A stretch of DNA of 64,000 nucleotides from Lutraria lutraria. Its lineage: Eukaryota; Mollusca; Bivalvia; Venerida; Mactridae. Where the stretch lies: positions 6,548,408 through 6,612,407 of the forward strand of contig OZ026842.1 in the NCBI GenBank assembly GCA_964023205.1, given 5' to 3'. The notes beneath the pieces were generated by a model that was not told the DNA's origin, made no database searches, and saw only the letters and a list, made by a program, of their open reading frames with translations. Positions 36,501 through 43,811 of this stretch are shown piece by piece. The position numbers and the translations under genes were made by a program. Every line of letters starts with the position of its first letter. Position 1 is the first letter of the stretch.

Positions 36501-38423
36501 TATGTAACCATAAACAAACATTTTTAATGCCTAAGCAAAAAAACTAAGTATCTTTTCTGTAGAGTTAGAGTAATACCGATGTAATCCTTATTTCATGCGC
36601 CCCATATTTTAAAGTTAAAACTTTGTAGCAGTGACAAGATACAGTCCACTAAAGACTCAACATATGATGAATTTAGTTAATTGCAACCCACAATTATAGT
36701 GAACTCCATCAGTAAGAAGTGACCTGCTGGTGTTGATTTCTAAAAATTTGGTTGTCATCTTTGACAATACTGTTATTATGTTATTACAGTCAAACCTGTG
36801 TTAGCAGCCACCTCCGAATTAAGGTCACCCTGTGCATAAAGGCCATTCTTTGAAAAACCATCAATGATTATTTAAGACAAAATGACCTCAAATAAAGGTC
36901 ATCTGTCAATAAAGGCCACATTTTATTTCCCCAAGGTGGCCTTTATTCACAGGTTTGACTGTATTTTCTATGTATTTTTTTAGCAAAATTAATCAATGGA
37001 ACTTTTTTTAGACACAGGTGCTCAATAAAGTGTAACAAAATGCATTGAATATTTGTAATTTGAAAAATAAACACTTAAAATTGTTGTGTGAAATGCATTA
37101 TGAATAATGACTAATTTCATTTAAGCATATTTAGGAAGACCACAGGATTATGAAACAAGACAGAATAATAAATATCAAACAAAGCAACACTCGAAAAACA
37201 CAGGTTAAATACGCAGAAATAAACTCATACTTACACATCACTGAAAGTTAGACAAAAATTATTATTAAAAATTCAAATGAAGAGAAGTAAACTCAGTTAT
37301 TCAGAATGTTCAGAGTCAAGTACCTGCACACAATGGATTACAATCATTAGGAGTCAGCAATCTGCATTCCAAATGTATTTATAAATTTAATGATGTTTTC
37401 TACAGTTTATCTACACCTGTGATACAAAATCATAAAGAGAAAAAGGCCGGCCTACACAAAGATAAAATATCACACAATTGATGTTAATTTTCTATGTTAA
37501 ACCAATACATTTTGCTAAGATATACATAATGATTAAACTACAGAAATAGCATGGTACATACTCAGTCGGAGGTTTATACTTCAACACACGAAGACAACCA
37601 AATATTCTGATAGCTGTCATGTCTGGAGTCTCCTCTCTGATATCCATGGCTTGCTGAAATTGACAGAAACATCTAATTTCAAAATAGGAGACAGTAGTTA
37701 GTGCTTCAGTATTATATAAAACACATTAGAGCTAACAGGTCCATTCCTTAGTCAATAAATAATGTCTATTTCTTCTTTAACAACCCATTCAAAATCAAAA
37801 GCTATGGTTGCCTACTTCAGAGAGATGAAAGGAAAGATACAGGAGAACCGGGCTAATATATCCCTACCCTTATTTCAATAACTTTTTCCTGGTTCTAAAT
37901 TCTTTATCATGCCCAACATTGAGCACTGACATGCCTCACCTTATTCCTGTGATTTTCTAAACACAGTACTGGGCTCAGTCGTTGGGGACACTGAAAAATG
38001 GTTCATAAAATGCAGGAAGGCTGATTCTTCGATCCACCTGTACTCTATAAATAAACAATGAAAAAAAAAGCTAGACAGTAGACTAACAGGCCTGCTAGTG
38101 AGGACCGGGAATATTTTCCAGCTCCAAACTGAGATTTCTAATCTAAGCAACCCAAACTTATTTCTAAGCGGCTAAATGGGCCGGTGTCCGTTTGTTATTG
38201 AGAACCCTGATATACTAGATTGTTTTCAGTTTCCACCTGTTAAAATAAAATAGGTTCAAATTTCAAGTAAGCCACAAACCTTTGGGTCAACATGTCCGAG
38301 GACATCGTTAAGAACCTGCAACAATTGTAATGGTTCTAATGAATCAAAGCTGATCAGGTTGTAATTTTTACTGAATGGTTCTTTGTTCAATTCTTGAACA
38401 ACAAATTTTAGCTGCTCACTCAT
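24343..38423 (-). CDS. IFT81: IFT81, intraflagellar transport protein 81 (complete, 14 coding exons)
   Basis: Fourteen minus-strand exons (listed separately) join with matching phases into 2037 nt, that is 678 codons plus TAG; human IFT81 is 676 aa. Residues 1 to about 125 form the calponin-homology-like, tubulin-binding N-terminus ([35 protein letters not shown]). Residues from about 140 to 640 are nearly continuous coiled coil, including the conserved [21 protein letters not shown] segment. The C-terminus, [15 protein letters not shown]...LEDDRLVL, matches the family end. The protein is a core IFT-B1 subunit that pairs with IFT74 and carries tubulin along cilia. All junctions are GT-AG. The introns are loaded with MITEs, some within 50 nt of splice sites. 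A 5' non-coding exon is implied by an acceptor at 38450-38449. I see no frameshift or missing segment, so the gene looks functional. Confidence 0.96.
25078..25232 (-). CDS. IFT81: IFT81 exon 13 (residues 547-598)
   Basis: Reads [20 protein letters not shown] then [20 protein letters not shown] and [11 protein letters not shown]; human has [16 protein letters not shown]. 155 nt, acceptor TTTTAG, donor ACAG|GTACGT, two bases left for the last exon. Confidence 0.95.
25579..25944. mobile_element. piggyBac-like MITE (TTAA flanks), copy 1, IFT81 intron 12
   Basis: TTAA at both ends. The left end continues AGGGGCATACCCTACAAC and the right end is its inverse. The 366-bp unit is almost identical to 30534-30900. 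TTAA target choice plus an AGGGG-type terminus point to mobilisation by a piggyBac (or Kolobok) transposase. A 64-codon frame inside is incidental. Confidence 0.85.
26286..26540. mobile_element. CAGTC-type MITE (F2), IFT81 intron 12
   Basis: CAGTCAAACCTGTGAAAAAA at the left; CAACACATGTTTGACGG type end at the right; AAAGGCCACC units inside. Confidence 0.7.
26559..26738. mobile_element. CAGTAC-type MITE (F3), 20 nt from the IFT81 exon 12 donor
   Basis: TA, then CAGTACAACCTCTCCAGAGC; right end GAGAGGTTGCACTG, then TA. 180 bp. Only 20 nt of intron separate it from exon 12. Confidence 0.8.
26759..26848 (-). CDS. IFT81: IFT81 exon 12 (residues 517-546)
   Basis: Reads [20 protein letters not shown] then [10 protein letters not shown], matching human YDSCAAGLESNRSKLEQE. 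90 nt. The donor GAG|GTTGGT is weak; it is chosen because the next exon supplies the V of the conserved EQEVR. A MITE starts 20 nt into the intron. Confidence 0.92.
27192..27410 (-). CDS. IFT81: IFT81 exon 11 (residues 444-516)
   Basis: Reads [20 protein letters not shown] then [40 protein letters not shown] and [13 protein letters not shown]. 219 nt, acceptor TTTCAG, donor CAG|GTAAGA; the longest internal exon. Confidence 0.95.
27851..28098 (+). repeat. tRNA-headed SINE A, IFT81 intron 10
   Basis: CCTGGTCCAGTGGTTGATGC (box A) and GTGAGTTTGAATCC (box B), then the SINE A tail with TAGAATACAGTCCAGG. Confidence 0.7.
28130..28279 (-). CDS. IFT81: IFT81 exon 10 (residues 394-443)
   Basis: Reads [20 protein letters not shown] then [20 protein letters not shown] and [10 protein letters not shown]; the most strongly conserved stretch of the coiled coil. 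150 nt, acceptor GTTTGTAG, donor TTG|GTGAGT. Confidence 0.96.
28588..28709 (+). repeat. SINE A tail fragment, IFT81 intron 9
   Basis: GAAGAAGTTGTCAGCTTCTT, GGAATACAGTCCA and TTGAAAAACGGCTTTTAACC match the SINE A tail. Confidence 0.6.
28736..28811 (+). mobile_element. 76-bp foldback element, copy 1 (4-bp duplication AAGT)
   Basis: Starts CGAGGGTTCAGCGCAACAGT, ends GCGCTGAGCCCTCG; arms of about 30 nt pair around a loop near TATTGAAATAAG. AAGT on both sides (28732-28735, 28812-28815). Ends 25 nt from the exon 9 donor of IFT81. Confidence 0.85.
28837..28986 (-). CDS. IFT81: IFT81 exon 9 (residues 344-393)
   Basis: Reads [20 protein letters not shown] then [20 protein letters not shown] and [10 protein letters not shown]. 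150 nt, phase 0, donor GAG|GTAAAC. A 76-bp foldback element begins 25 nt into the following intron. Confidence 0.95.
29126..29632. repeat. Dispersed repeat with internal 171-bp tandem duplication, IFT81 intron 8
   Basis: TGTTCAAGGGCACATAACTC recurs 171 bp apart (29221 and 29392). The 3' part has ATGCGGACGGACCAACGACT and GTTTGCGGGGGAATACT. A 112-codon plus-strand frame runs through it but resembles no known protein. Confidence 0.65.
29700..29795 (-). CDS. IFT81: IFT81 exon 8 (residues 312-343)
   Basis: Reads [20 protein letters not shown] then [12 protein letters not shown], matching human [20 protein letters not shown]. 96 nt, phase 0 at both ends. Confidence 0.95.
30170..30333 (-). CDS. IFT81: IFT81 exon 7 (residues 257-311)
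   Basis: Reads [20 protein letters not shown] then [20 protein letters not shown] and [14 protein letters not shown], with the family's conserved VV-EPAMG. 164 nt, acceptor ATCTTAG, donor CAG|GTATAG. Confidence 0.95.
30389..31145 (-). repeat. SINE C, split by a piggyBac-like MITE, IFT81 intron 6
   Basis: The SINE C tail (30389-30533, AGCTATGGCTATTTCAGAGT, TTTTCCTGGTTCTTTATTG) and head (30901-31145, minus strand GGTCTGGTGGTAACGTGCCA) flank the TTAA element. Confidence 0.65.
30534..30900. mobile_element. piggyBac-like MITE (TTAA flanks), copy 2, IFT81 intron 6
   Basis: A 367-bp near-twin of 25579-25944, in the same orientation and also TTAA-flanked. A few substitutions separate the two, so they moved recently. 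Confidence 0.85.
31170..31254 (-). CDS. IFT81: IFT81 exon 6 (residues 229-257)
   Basis: Reads [20 protein letters not shown] then ASVGATPE. 85 nt, acceptor TTACAG, donor GAAG|GTAGGT, one base left for the next exon. A SINE fragment ends about 25 nt beyond the donor. Confidence 0.94.
31854..31964 (-). CDS. IFT81: IFT81 exon 5 (residues 192-228)
   Basis: Reads [20 protein letters not shown] then [17 protein letters not shown]. 111 nt, phase 0 at both ends, acceptor ACTAAG, donor CTG|GTAAGA. Matches human [20 protein letters not shown]. Confidence 0.95.
32108..32330 (-). repeat. SINE A, reverse copy, IFT81 intron 4
   Basis: The minus strand shows a box A-like GGTCAAGTGGTTAGTGTGCT and the box B region, then the SINE A tail; decayed. 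Confidence 0.6.
32425..32540. mobile_element. F2 MITE, left half only
   Basis: CAGTCAAACCTGTGTTTGAG and AATAAAGGTCAATCTGTTGA match the left part of F2; the right end is missing. Confidence 0.55.
32698..32853 (-). CDS. IFT81: IFT81 exon 4 (residues 140-191)
   Basis: Reads [20 protein letters not shown] then [20 protein letters not shown] and [12 protein letters not shown]; start of the coiled coil. 156 nt, phase 0 at both ends. The 76-bp foldback element ends its near arm only 48 nt upstream of the acceptor. Confidence 0.95.
32902..32977 (+). mobile_element. 76-bp foldback element, copy 2, IFT81 intron 3
   Basis: CGAGGGTTCAACGCAACAGT to GCGCTGAGCCTTCG. No clear duplication (ATTT/ATAA). Lies 48 nt upstream of the exon 4 acceptor, where the branch point would be expected close by. 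Confidence 0.8.
32983..33134. mobile_element. F3 MITE, IFT81 intron 3
   Basis: CAGTTCAACCTCTCCAGAGC to GTACATGTACTG; partly deleted inside. Starts 5 nt after the foldback element. Confidence 0.7.
33163..33760. repeat. Family G remnant interrupted by a TTAA element
   Basis: GGGACTTTCATTTGACCC before the insertion and AAGTCATTTTGACTCTC after it make one interrupted family G copy; see 7161-7346 and 11978-12235. Confidence 0.7.
33181..33705. mobile_element. piggyBac-like element (TTAA flanks), 525 bp, nested
   Basis: TTAAAGGGGCATGCCAAGGA at the left; the right end is the inverse, beginning TTAAAGGGACATGCCCTGGA on the other strand. Related to the 366-bp family only at its ends. A minus-strand frame inside (66 codons) is unremarkable. 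Confidence 0.8.
33976..34282. mobile_element. CAGGG-end MITE inserted at the IFT81 exon 3 splice donor
   Basis: 307 bp, CAGGGATTTTTTGGGGG at the left and CGAGAAAAAACCCTG at the right. A 5-bp duplication GTACC sits at 33971-33975 and 34283-34287. The right-hand duplication includes the last base of exon 3 and the GT of its donor. CAGGG termini suggest hAT; a 5-bp duplication would fit the hAT5-type group. Confidence 0.9.
34287..34467 (-). CDS. IFT81: IFT81 exon 3 (residues 79-139), donor inside a transposon target-site duplication
   Basis: Reads [20 protein letters not shown] then [20 protein letters not shown] and [20 protein letters not shown], the end of the CH-like domain. Acceptor TGTACAG; donor CAACAG|GTAC followed at once by CAGGG, the terminus of the MITE at 33976-34282. 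The last exon base and first four intron bases (GGTAC) are the 5-bp duplication of that insertion. Intron positions +5 and +6 are therefore transposon-derived. Confidence 0.95.
34560..35270. other. IFT81 intron 2, no recognised feature
   Basis: AT-rich, with no exon and no repeat that I can name. Confidence 0.5.
35708..35992. mobile_element. MITE with CTGGGTCCGTATTCACAAAG ends, IFT81 intron 2
   Basis: Left CTGGGTCCGTATTCACAAAG and right CTTTGTGAATACGGACCCAG are exact inverses, with CTTAAG-rich subterminal parts. 285 bp. No clear target duplication. Confidence 0.8.
36097..36535. mobile_element. F6-family MITE split by a CAGGG-end element, IFT81 intron 2
   Basis: GTTTGTTTCAGGTTACCAG at the left and GTAACCATAAACAAACATTT at the right; the split is at 36280. 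Confidence 0.65.
36280..36496. mobile_element. CAGGG-end element, 217 bp, 5-bp duplication TGAGT, nested
   Basis: CAGGGCCTTTTTTCC and GGAAAAAAGGCCCTG are exact inverses. TGAGT flanks it (36275-36279, 36497-36501). Uninterrupted F6 copies read TTAATGAGCATGTAAC at this point. Confidence 0.85.
36787..36961. mobile_element. F2 MITE, near-complete, IFT81 intron 2
   Basis: TA-CAGTCAAACCTGTGTTAGC at the left and TCACAGGTTTGACTG-TA at the right; 175 bp, TA duplication. Confidence 0.8.
37562..37653 (-). CDS. IFT81: IFT81 exon 2 (residues 49-79)
   Basis: Reads [20 protein letters not shown] then [11 protein letters not shown]. Acceptor TTTCAG, donor GA|GTATGT; 92 nt, leaving two bases for the next exon. 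Corresponds to human DIREEMPEQTAKRML...LKYKP in the CH-like domain. Confidence 0.95.
37789..37990 (-). repeat. SINE C fragment, IFT81 intron 1
   Basis: AGCTATGGTTGCCTACTTCA, TTTTTCCTGGTTCTAAATTC and CCTGTGATTTTCTAAACACA match the SINE C tail and body. Confidence 0.55.
38280..38423 (-). CDS. IFT81: IFT81 exon 1 (residues 1-48)
   Basis: The ATG at 38423 opens [20 protein letters not shown], and the exon ends ...LGHVDPK at AAG|GTTTGT, phase 0. The start is the family's start: human IFT81 also begins MSDQIKF. An acceptor 25 nt upstream (AG at 38450-38449) shows that the 5' UTR is spliced. Confidence 0.96.
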
Positions 38424-38452
38424 CCTGGCAGCTAGGATTCTTCACAACCTGA
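38424..38452 (-). other. IFT81 5' UTR and 3' splice site
   Basis: The minus strand reads TTTTTCAG then 25 nt to the ATG. This looks like a genuine acceptor joining an upstream non-coding exon. Possible donors lie near 39833 (AAG|GTAAAT) and 39590 (CTG|GTATGT), but I cannot choose between them. Confidence 0.55.
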
Positions 38453-39103
38453 AAAATATTCATAACCAAAATTATAACAGTTTCAGATTTTTAATCATAT
38501 TATTACAGAACTTATGTACAAACAAATTTTAAAATTTTTATTTAGTCTGACTCAAACTACATCTCTGATATTTTGCTGGCAATAATTTTGTAAAAATATT
38601 TTTTCTAGTAGACCTGAGACCTACTGTAATCACTTGTGTATATGATTCACGTCCAGAGTCAGGTAAAAAAACAGGTACTTCTACATCTATAGGTGTGGAA
38701 CTAGATTTGATGTTTTGGGCAGAAAATAAAAATAAGTTTGTTTGCAGTGCACATTACATACTCATGAAAATCCTAGCAAAATAAAATGAAAATTTTGGGG
38801 GCATTTTTTTACTATTGTTATACATACCAATAGGAAAAATCCCTACCTAACTACCCTGTACTAAAATTCTGGGTCCAAGGACTCTAAAACTTATTTTTAT
38901 TTTCAGCCTTGCAGTATTAAAAAAGGCATTGTTTTGTTTACTGCTACATAACACAAAAAATAAACAAAATAGTGAGTGTTTTTAATCATTTTTTTTGTCT
39001 TATTTGTGTATTTTTTCTTTATTAAAAAATAATGTGTGTTTCAGGACTTCCTTTGAACTTGAACCTGTGTCTTGTTTGCAGGTGTGTTTGTTTTGTTTTT
39101 ATT

Positions 39104-39337
39104 AAGCTTTACCCCCCTTTTCAACAGTCAAAGTCATATGAGGCGGACAGTTCACCTACATGTAAGCATCGTTCCAGGGAAGAGCCAGTACTAGACTCCG
39201 ATCCTCCGTAAGCAACTGCCTACTTTCTCACATAAAGAGACATGGTTGGTAGCGGGGCTCAAACCCACGACCCTCTATCAGTGAGAGGTTACAGTGATTT
39301 GAAGTCAGAGACTTTAACCACTTGACCACGGAGGCTG
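39104..39337 (-). repeat. tRNA-headed SINE B, reverse copy
   Basis: The minus strand reads CGTGGTCAAGTGGTTAAAGT (box A), has GTGGGTTTGAGCCCC (box B) and the tail with GAGAAAGTAGGCAGTTGCTT. Confidence 0.75.
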
Positions 39338-39899
39338 GTCTCGCAGGTATGACAAATAATGATTATGGTACTTTAAATATAGGCCAGTAATGATCTATTG
39401 TCACATATAAATACACTATGTTCTAAGGTCATGTTAATGTATTATGTTAGCTTAATGCAAATGGTAGGTAAATATGTCAGTCTAAGTCAAGGCATGTTTA
39501 CAGTTATTGAGCTTGTCAAATGGCCTTGTGGTAAATTCCATAATCGTGTCAAAGCAGCGACAAAGGAATACTGAAAATACATACCAGTCTTGTCAACAGA
39601 GTAAATGCTTCATTTGAAAAAAGTGTTTTGATACAGATATGCAAGAAAACAACGTATTATACCCCACCCACTTTTAACTCTTTGGTTGACAGGGACGCTA
39701 TGTTGGTTAGAAAATAATAATTCCTATGTTCTAAAACAAAGCAAACATCAAAAAAACAATTTAGAAACAAAACACACAAGGGAAATGACATCTAATTATG
39801 TCATTACAGTGAGATATAACAATATTTACCTTATAATATTCGTTAGTGAAGATACAGAAGTAATGGTGCCTAAAGTATTTCTGACTGTGCTTCAATTTT

Positions 39900-40163
39900 A
39901 AGCACGGTTTATGATGATCTTATGACTATTTAGTGAACCAGTCTAGAGTGAAATTTCCAAGGGGCGCAACTCGAAATATCTTTTAAGGGAAGTAACTCTT
40001 CCAGTCTTGTCGCGACAGGTGAGATAAGTGGACTCGTCCAGGTGAATGAAAATTGCGACCAATCAAACGCGCTCTATTAACCGAAGTGTCAATGGCTGTG
40101 TCACCATGCATGCTAACTAGTGTGTATTGAAATATGTTGTGAATAGTACAAGAGCGGACTAAA
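39900..40163. promoter_or_regulatory. Probable divergent promoter between IFT81 and the anosmin-like gene
   Basis: The interval is less AT-rich than its surroundings, has several CpGs (CGCGACA, GGGCGCAAC, AACGCGC) and no recognised repeat body. A CCAAT box (40059-40063) lies about 100 nt before the plus-strand start codon. IFT81 is transcribed leftward with a spliced 5' UTR, so its first exon should arise here or a few hundred bases to the left. No convincing TATA box or RFX X-box was found. Confidence 0.45.
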
Positions 40164-40304
40164 ATGGAAGTTTTAAAAACTTTTTTGATGATAATTGTAG
40201 TTGTTTTAAGTTTTGGAGTTGCTGTCATTGCCGGACAAAATGGTTTATTAAGCGCTAGATGCGCAGCACGGTGTCTGACAGAGCACAAAGATAGTTTACG
40301 AGGG
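40164..40304 (+). CDS. ANOS1: Anosmin-1-like secreted protein, exon 1 (signal peptide)
   Basis: The ATG at 40164 opens MEVLKTFLMIIVVVLSFGVA then VIAGQNGLLSARCAARCLTE and HKDSLRG. Residues 4-24 form a clear hydrophobic signal peptide. ARCAARCL resembles the ARCASRCL found just after the signal peptide in anosmin-1 (KAL1), where it begins the cysteine-rich region ahead of the WAP and fibronectin III domains. The exon is 141 nt (47 codons, phase 0) and ends GGG|GTAAGT, a consensus donor. Anosmin-1 is an extracellular-matrix glycoprotein binding heparan sulfate and FGFR. The name rests on a short motif plus exon 2; another cysteine-rich secreted protein is possible. Confidence 0.6.
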
Positions 40305-40824
40305 GTAAGTTAAATAGCTTTTTTTGTAAATTTTATCTTGTTTGGAGATTGCGGGAGTAAACTGGTTGTTGAAAATATAATTTTAGATTCATCAAAACAC
40401 AAACGAGATTGATGCGTGAAATGACAACCGCTAATATAATTTCGTTATCTCATGGAAACTTCTTGTATCACAAAACTTGCAAAAGTTTGTATTTTGTTAT
40501 CACCCCACAATCAAGGTGCATATCTGCATGCTACCTGAACTTGTAAAATGCATTTTAGACATCATTAAAATTTTATGTAATTTATTACCCTAGAGTGCGT
40601 CTCTGTTTTATATTTTTCACAGTGAAGTGGAAATTGTGTATTAACCCCTGTGTGTATATAAGCCCCCTGCATACATGTATATATGTATTACATTTTGATT
40701 ACTTCTGTTCAGTTCCATCATTTAATTCCTTATTATATTGTGAAGTTTGTTTGTTATATGTGTTTGTACTGTTTATTGTAATTTTGTAAATAATTTGTTT
40801 GTGATATCAATTAGACTGATTAGT

Positions 40825-40900
40825 ACCGTTGGTAAAGTGTCTGACATGCAAGCAGAAGGTAGCAGGTTTGAACCCCTCATCCAAGTCATTGGGTACTTTG
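40825..40900 (+). repeat. tRNA-like SINE head fragment
   Basis: TACCGTTGGTAAAGTGTCTG and GCAGGTTTGAACCCC resemble boxes A and B. Not a functional tRNA by inspection. Confidence 0.4.
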
Positions 40901-41284
40901 CTATTCCTCCTCCTATTACAGCTTCTTTTTTCTTATAATTATGCCTAGATCAAAGAAATGTACTTGATCTATTTTTTTAAAATACGTTGAAAAATGTCAT
41001 GACTATAATTTAGGCATACTACACATTGAGCTTTCTGGTTGTGCCATTATCTGTGTGGGAAGAGGCCAAAAAAAGAGATCTAGCCATCACAAACAGTCTA
41101 ATTAGTAAGACTAAAAACTAAAATCACTTATGAAATGTCAGCACTTTCAGTAAATTATCTTATTGATACATATTCACCATGTATGCCTATTTTTTTCAAA
41201 TTCCTCCCAACTCATTACATTTTTACAGATGGACTCAATCAGACATTTGATTGGATGTTACTTCTATCTGGTCAATACTTAGTA

Positions 41285-41323
41285 CAGTGCAACCCCTCCA
41301 AAACAGTGCCTTTTGGGAGTAGC
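41285..41323. mobile_element. F3 MITE fragment at the left gap edge
   Basis: CAGTGCAACCCCTCCAAAAC and TTTTGGGAGTAGC match the right-hand half of F3 in reverse. Confidence 0.6.
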
Positions 41324-41523
41324 NNNNNNNNNNNNNNNNNNNNNNNNNNNNNNNNNNNNNNNNNNNNNNNNNNNNNNNNNNNNNNNNNNNNNNNNNNNNN
41401 NNNNNNNNNNNNNNNNNNNNNNNNNNNNNNNNNNNNNNNNNNNNNNNNNNNNNNNNNNNNNNNNNNNNNNNNNNNNNNNNNNNNNNNNNNNNNNNNNNNN
41501 NNNNNNNNNNNNNNNNNNNNNNN
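41324..41523. other. Assembly gap of 200 N
   Basis: Exactly 200 N. The left flank (from about 41285) is the start of a CAGTAC-type MITE, and the right flank (about 41567-41732) is the second half of a CAGTC-type MITE. The gap therefore falls in a repeat composite seen intact elsewhere. Long apparent frames crossing it are artefacts. Confidence 0.97.
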
Positions 41524-41566
41524 CTAACCCCCCCCCCCTTCATTCCAATAGGGTCTGTGGGTCAGG

Positions 41567-41732
41567 CGTTAAACCACCCTTGGGAAAGACAAAATATGAC
41601 CTTTGTTGACAGGTGGCCTTTATTCAGAGATCATTCTGTTATAAATAATCATTGACAGTTTTTAAAGGAATGACCTTTATCAACAGGGTGGCCTTTATTC
41701 GGAGGTGACTGCTAACACAGGTTTCATTGTAT
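41567..41732. mobile_element. F2 MITE fragment at the right gap edge
   Basis: CCACCCTTGGGAAAGACAAA, AGGTGGCCTTTATTCAGAG and GCTAACACAGGTTTCATTGTA match F2; its left terminus is lost in the gap. Confidence 0.65.
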
Positions 41733-42711
41733 TTGTAAAAAAAATAATTGTTTCTAAATACCCAAAATACCCTTTTTTCCTTACCTTACTTGGAGCAGTT
41801 ATAATAGGGGGATGTCAAGGACGGCAACACCCATGGCATAAATTATATTCATGAAATCACCTATGTCATGAGTCTATTGATATGAAAAATTTTTGTTTGA
41901 CGTAAATGTTTTCACTATGTGTTAACTAACTAATCAGCAGTAGGGGTCTATTTGCCCTATATGACACTTATGTTTGCTTCATTTTAAAGTACTCTGTATA
42001 TTTTTACACTGTTTTATCAGGCGTATTTAAACCGTCAGTATTCTTTATTTGACTTTATTTCATATATTTTCAAAATGATTTCAAATGTCAAATGCTTGCC
42101 AAAATATGTTGTATTCATAACAGGATACACTTTGACTCAATGTGTCTGCCAAGTTAATGTTTGCTGCTGTAACAATTCTAAATAGTGAAATAACTGTATG
42201 CATTTTTTTTTTTTCACAAATCCTAAAAAAATATTTACTGTCAATGTGTATGACCTAAAGGTCTTTGATGAGTTCACTTATGAACTAAATTTGACTAGTA
42301 CTTGCAGATTTATGGGCCCTTGACATAGAAAATTGCTGTATTTCAGCTTGTCTAATACACTATAGCACCTTCATTTCTTCACTAAGTAATCGTAATCATA
42401 TTTACACAGAATGTACATTTACTTGCATCCAGTATCATGATAATTAGAGTTTGTTTTTATCAAAATCTATGTAGAAACGGGTCATACAAGATGAAAAACT
42501 ATATCACCTGGTCATTAATTTTTATAGTGTAGTTGTTCTCAGGTGAGCGATATAGGGCCATCTTGGCCTTCTTGTTTTTTTTTTCAATTTAACTCATTAC
42601 ACAGGGATTTATCCAAGGACAGAGTCTTTTGGTGACATTCCCATCTTTAATGGTGGAGGAGTACCCAAGCTGTACACTTGGGTAGAACCACCCACCTTCT
42701 GTAAGCCAAGC

Positions 42712-43036
42712 CAGGGATTTTTTTGGGGCGTTTTTATAGCTGAAATTTGGTCATATTCCCAATTGAAAATAGTATCTTTTTTTCCCAATTCACAGACAAA
42801 AATTCCCAATCAAAAAAAAAAAAAAAAAAAAAAAATTTAATTTTATAAGTTCATTTACATCACTATTGGTAGTAAATACCTTATTCTGCTATTGTTCAAT
42901 GGGAGAATAAGTAGAATAAGTTATACATTGCAAAAATTGTAGTTATACATTTTTCCCAATTTTGATTAAAACACCGCAAAAATTCCCAATCCCAAGGGTA
43001 TGGGTCATATTCCCAAAATACCGAGAAAAAACCCTG
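42712..43036. mobile_element. CAGGG-end MITE, copy 2, duplication CAAGC
   Basis: Close relative of the element at the IFT81 exon 3 donor: CAGGGATTTTTTTGGGGCG to CCGAGAAAAAACCCTG. CAAGC flanks it at 42707-42711 and 43037-43041. Contains a poly(A) run near 42810. Confidence 0.85.
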
Positions 43037-43183
43037 CAAGCCAACTGGACAGCCTCTTCACTTGTGATTTCTTCTTGGCCTATCATTGGGATTTGAACTC
43101 AAAGAAATGAGGGGCTTGTGATAACTCGTCAGAGCCCATAACCATAATGAGAGCCCTTACTTATTAAAAGCACATCACCCGAG

Positions 43184-43380
43184 GCCTGTAGGTTATAAAA
43201 CTCGAGATCAGTCTCAAGCTCAAATCTCATATCTTGTCTTTCAAAGTTTTTATAATGTTGATAAATATGATCCGACAATAATGACATTATTGATACATTA
43301 GTCCATGGAGGCATAATTGATCTGAATATGTAATTAGATATTAATCAGCTCTATCTTTTCAACGAATGGAATTGAGATTT
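43184..43380. repeat. Uninterrupted relative of the 16149-16530 inverted repeat
   Basis: Shares CTCGAGATCAGTCTCAAGCT, CAATAATGACATTATTGATA and ATCTGAATATG with the 16.2-16.5 kb locus but lacks its palindrome. Confidence 0.6.
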
Positions 43381-43735
43381 AAACTTGTTGGAGGCTGTTC
43401 TCTCTACCAGTTGTCTTAATTTGTGTTAACTTAGCATGTCTGGGTGTGGGCTTTTGGTAATAATTATATCTGTTGGCTAAGGGGTCATCATTTGATGCAT
43501 CAGAGCTCCTTTTCCAAAGGTTGGTGCTGAAGAATATTTCAAAATGATAAAATGATGTTTTTTCTTTTGAAAAAAAAAACAACCTCATAGCATTGGTCAA
43601 ATATTGAAGTTCATAATAAAGTATCATAGTTTTTAATTATGTTTAAAAAAACATTAGCTAAGATTAATATCTATTGCTAAAACTTTAAAGGTTTCATACT
43701 GTCCTCTCTGTCATATAAAGAACCTATTAAGAAAA

Positions 43736-43811
43736 CGAGGGTTCAACGCAACAGTGTCGTAACTCATATTGAAATAAGAACAAGTTACGTCAGTGTTGCG
43801 CTGAGCCCACG
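43736..43811 (+). mobile_element. 76-bp foldback element, copy 3 (duplication AAAA)
   Basis: CGAGGGTTCAACGCAACAGT to GCGCTGAGCCCACG, AAAA on both sides. Confidence 0.8.

Noticed and set aside
40091..40116. Possible RFX X-box (GTCACC ... GCTAAC) for the ciliary gene IFT81
   Set aside because: The two half-sites are six bases apart; X-boxes have a spacer of one to three. No better match was found between 39900 and 40163.
39983..40288. 101-codon minus-strand frame opposite the anosmin-like exon 1
   Set aside because: It is the complement of a well-supported signal-peptide exon and promoter, with no similarity of its own.
41135..41609. Three long frames of about 100-130 codons around 41.1-41.6 kb
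   Set aside because: Each is open only because it crosses the 200-N gap; the readable parts are MITE ends.
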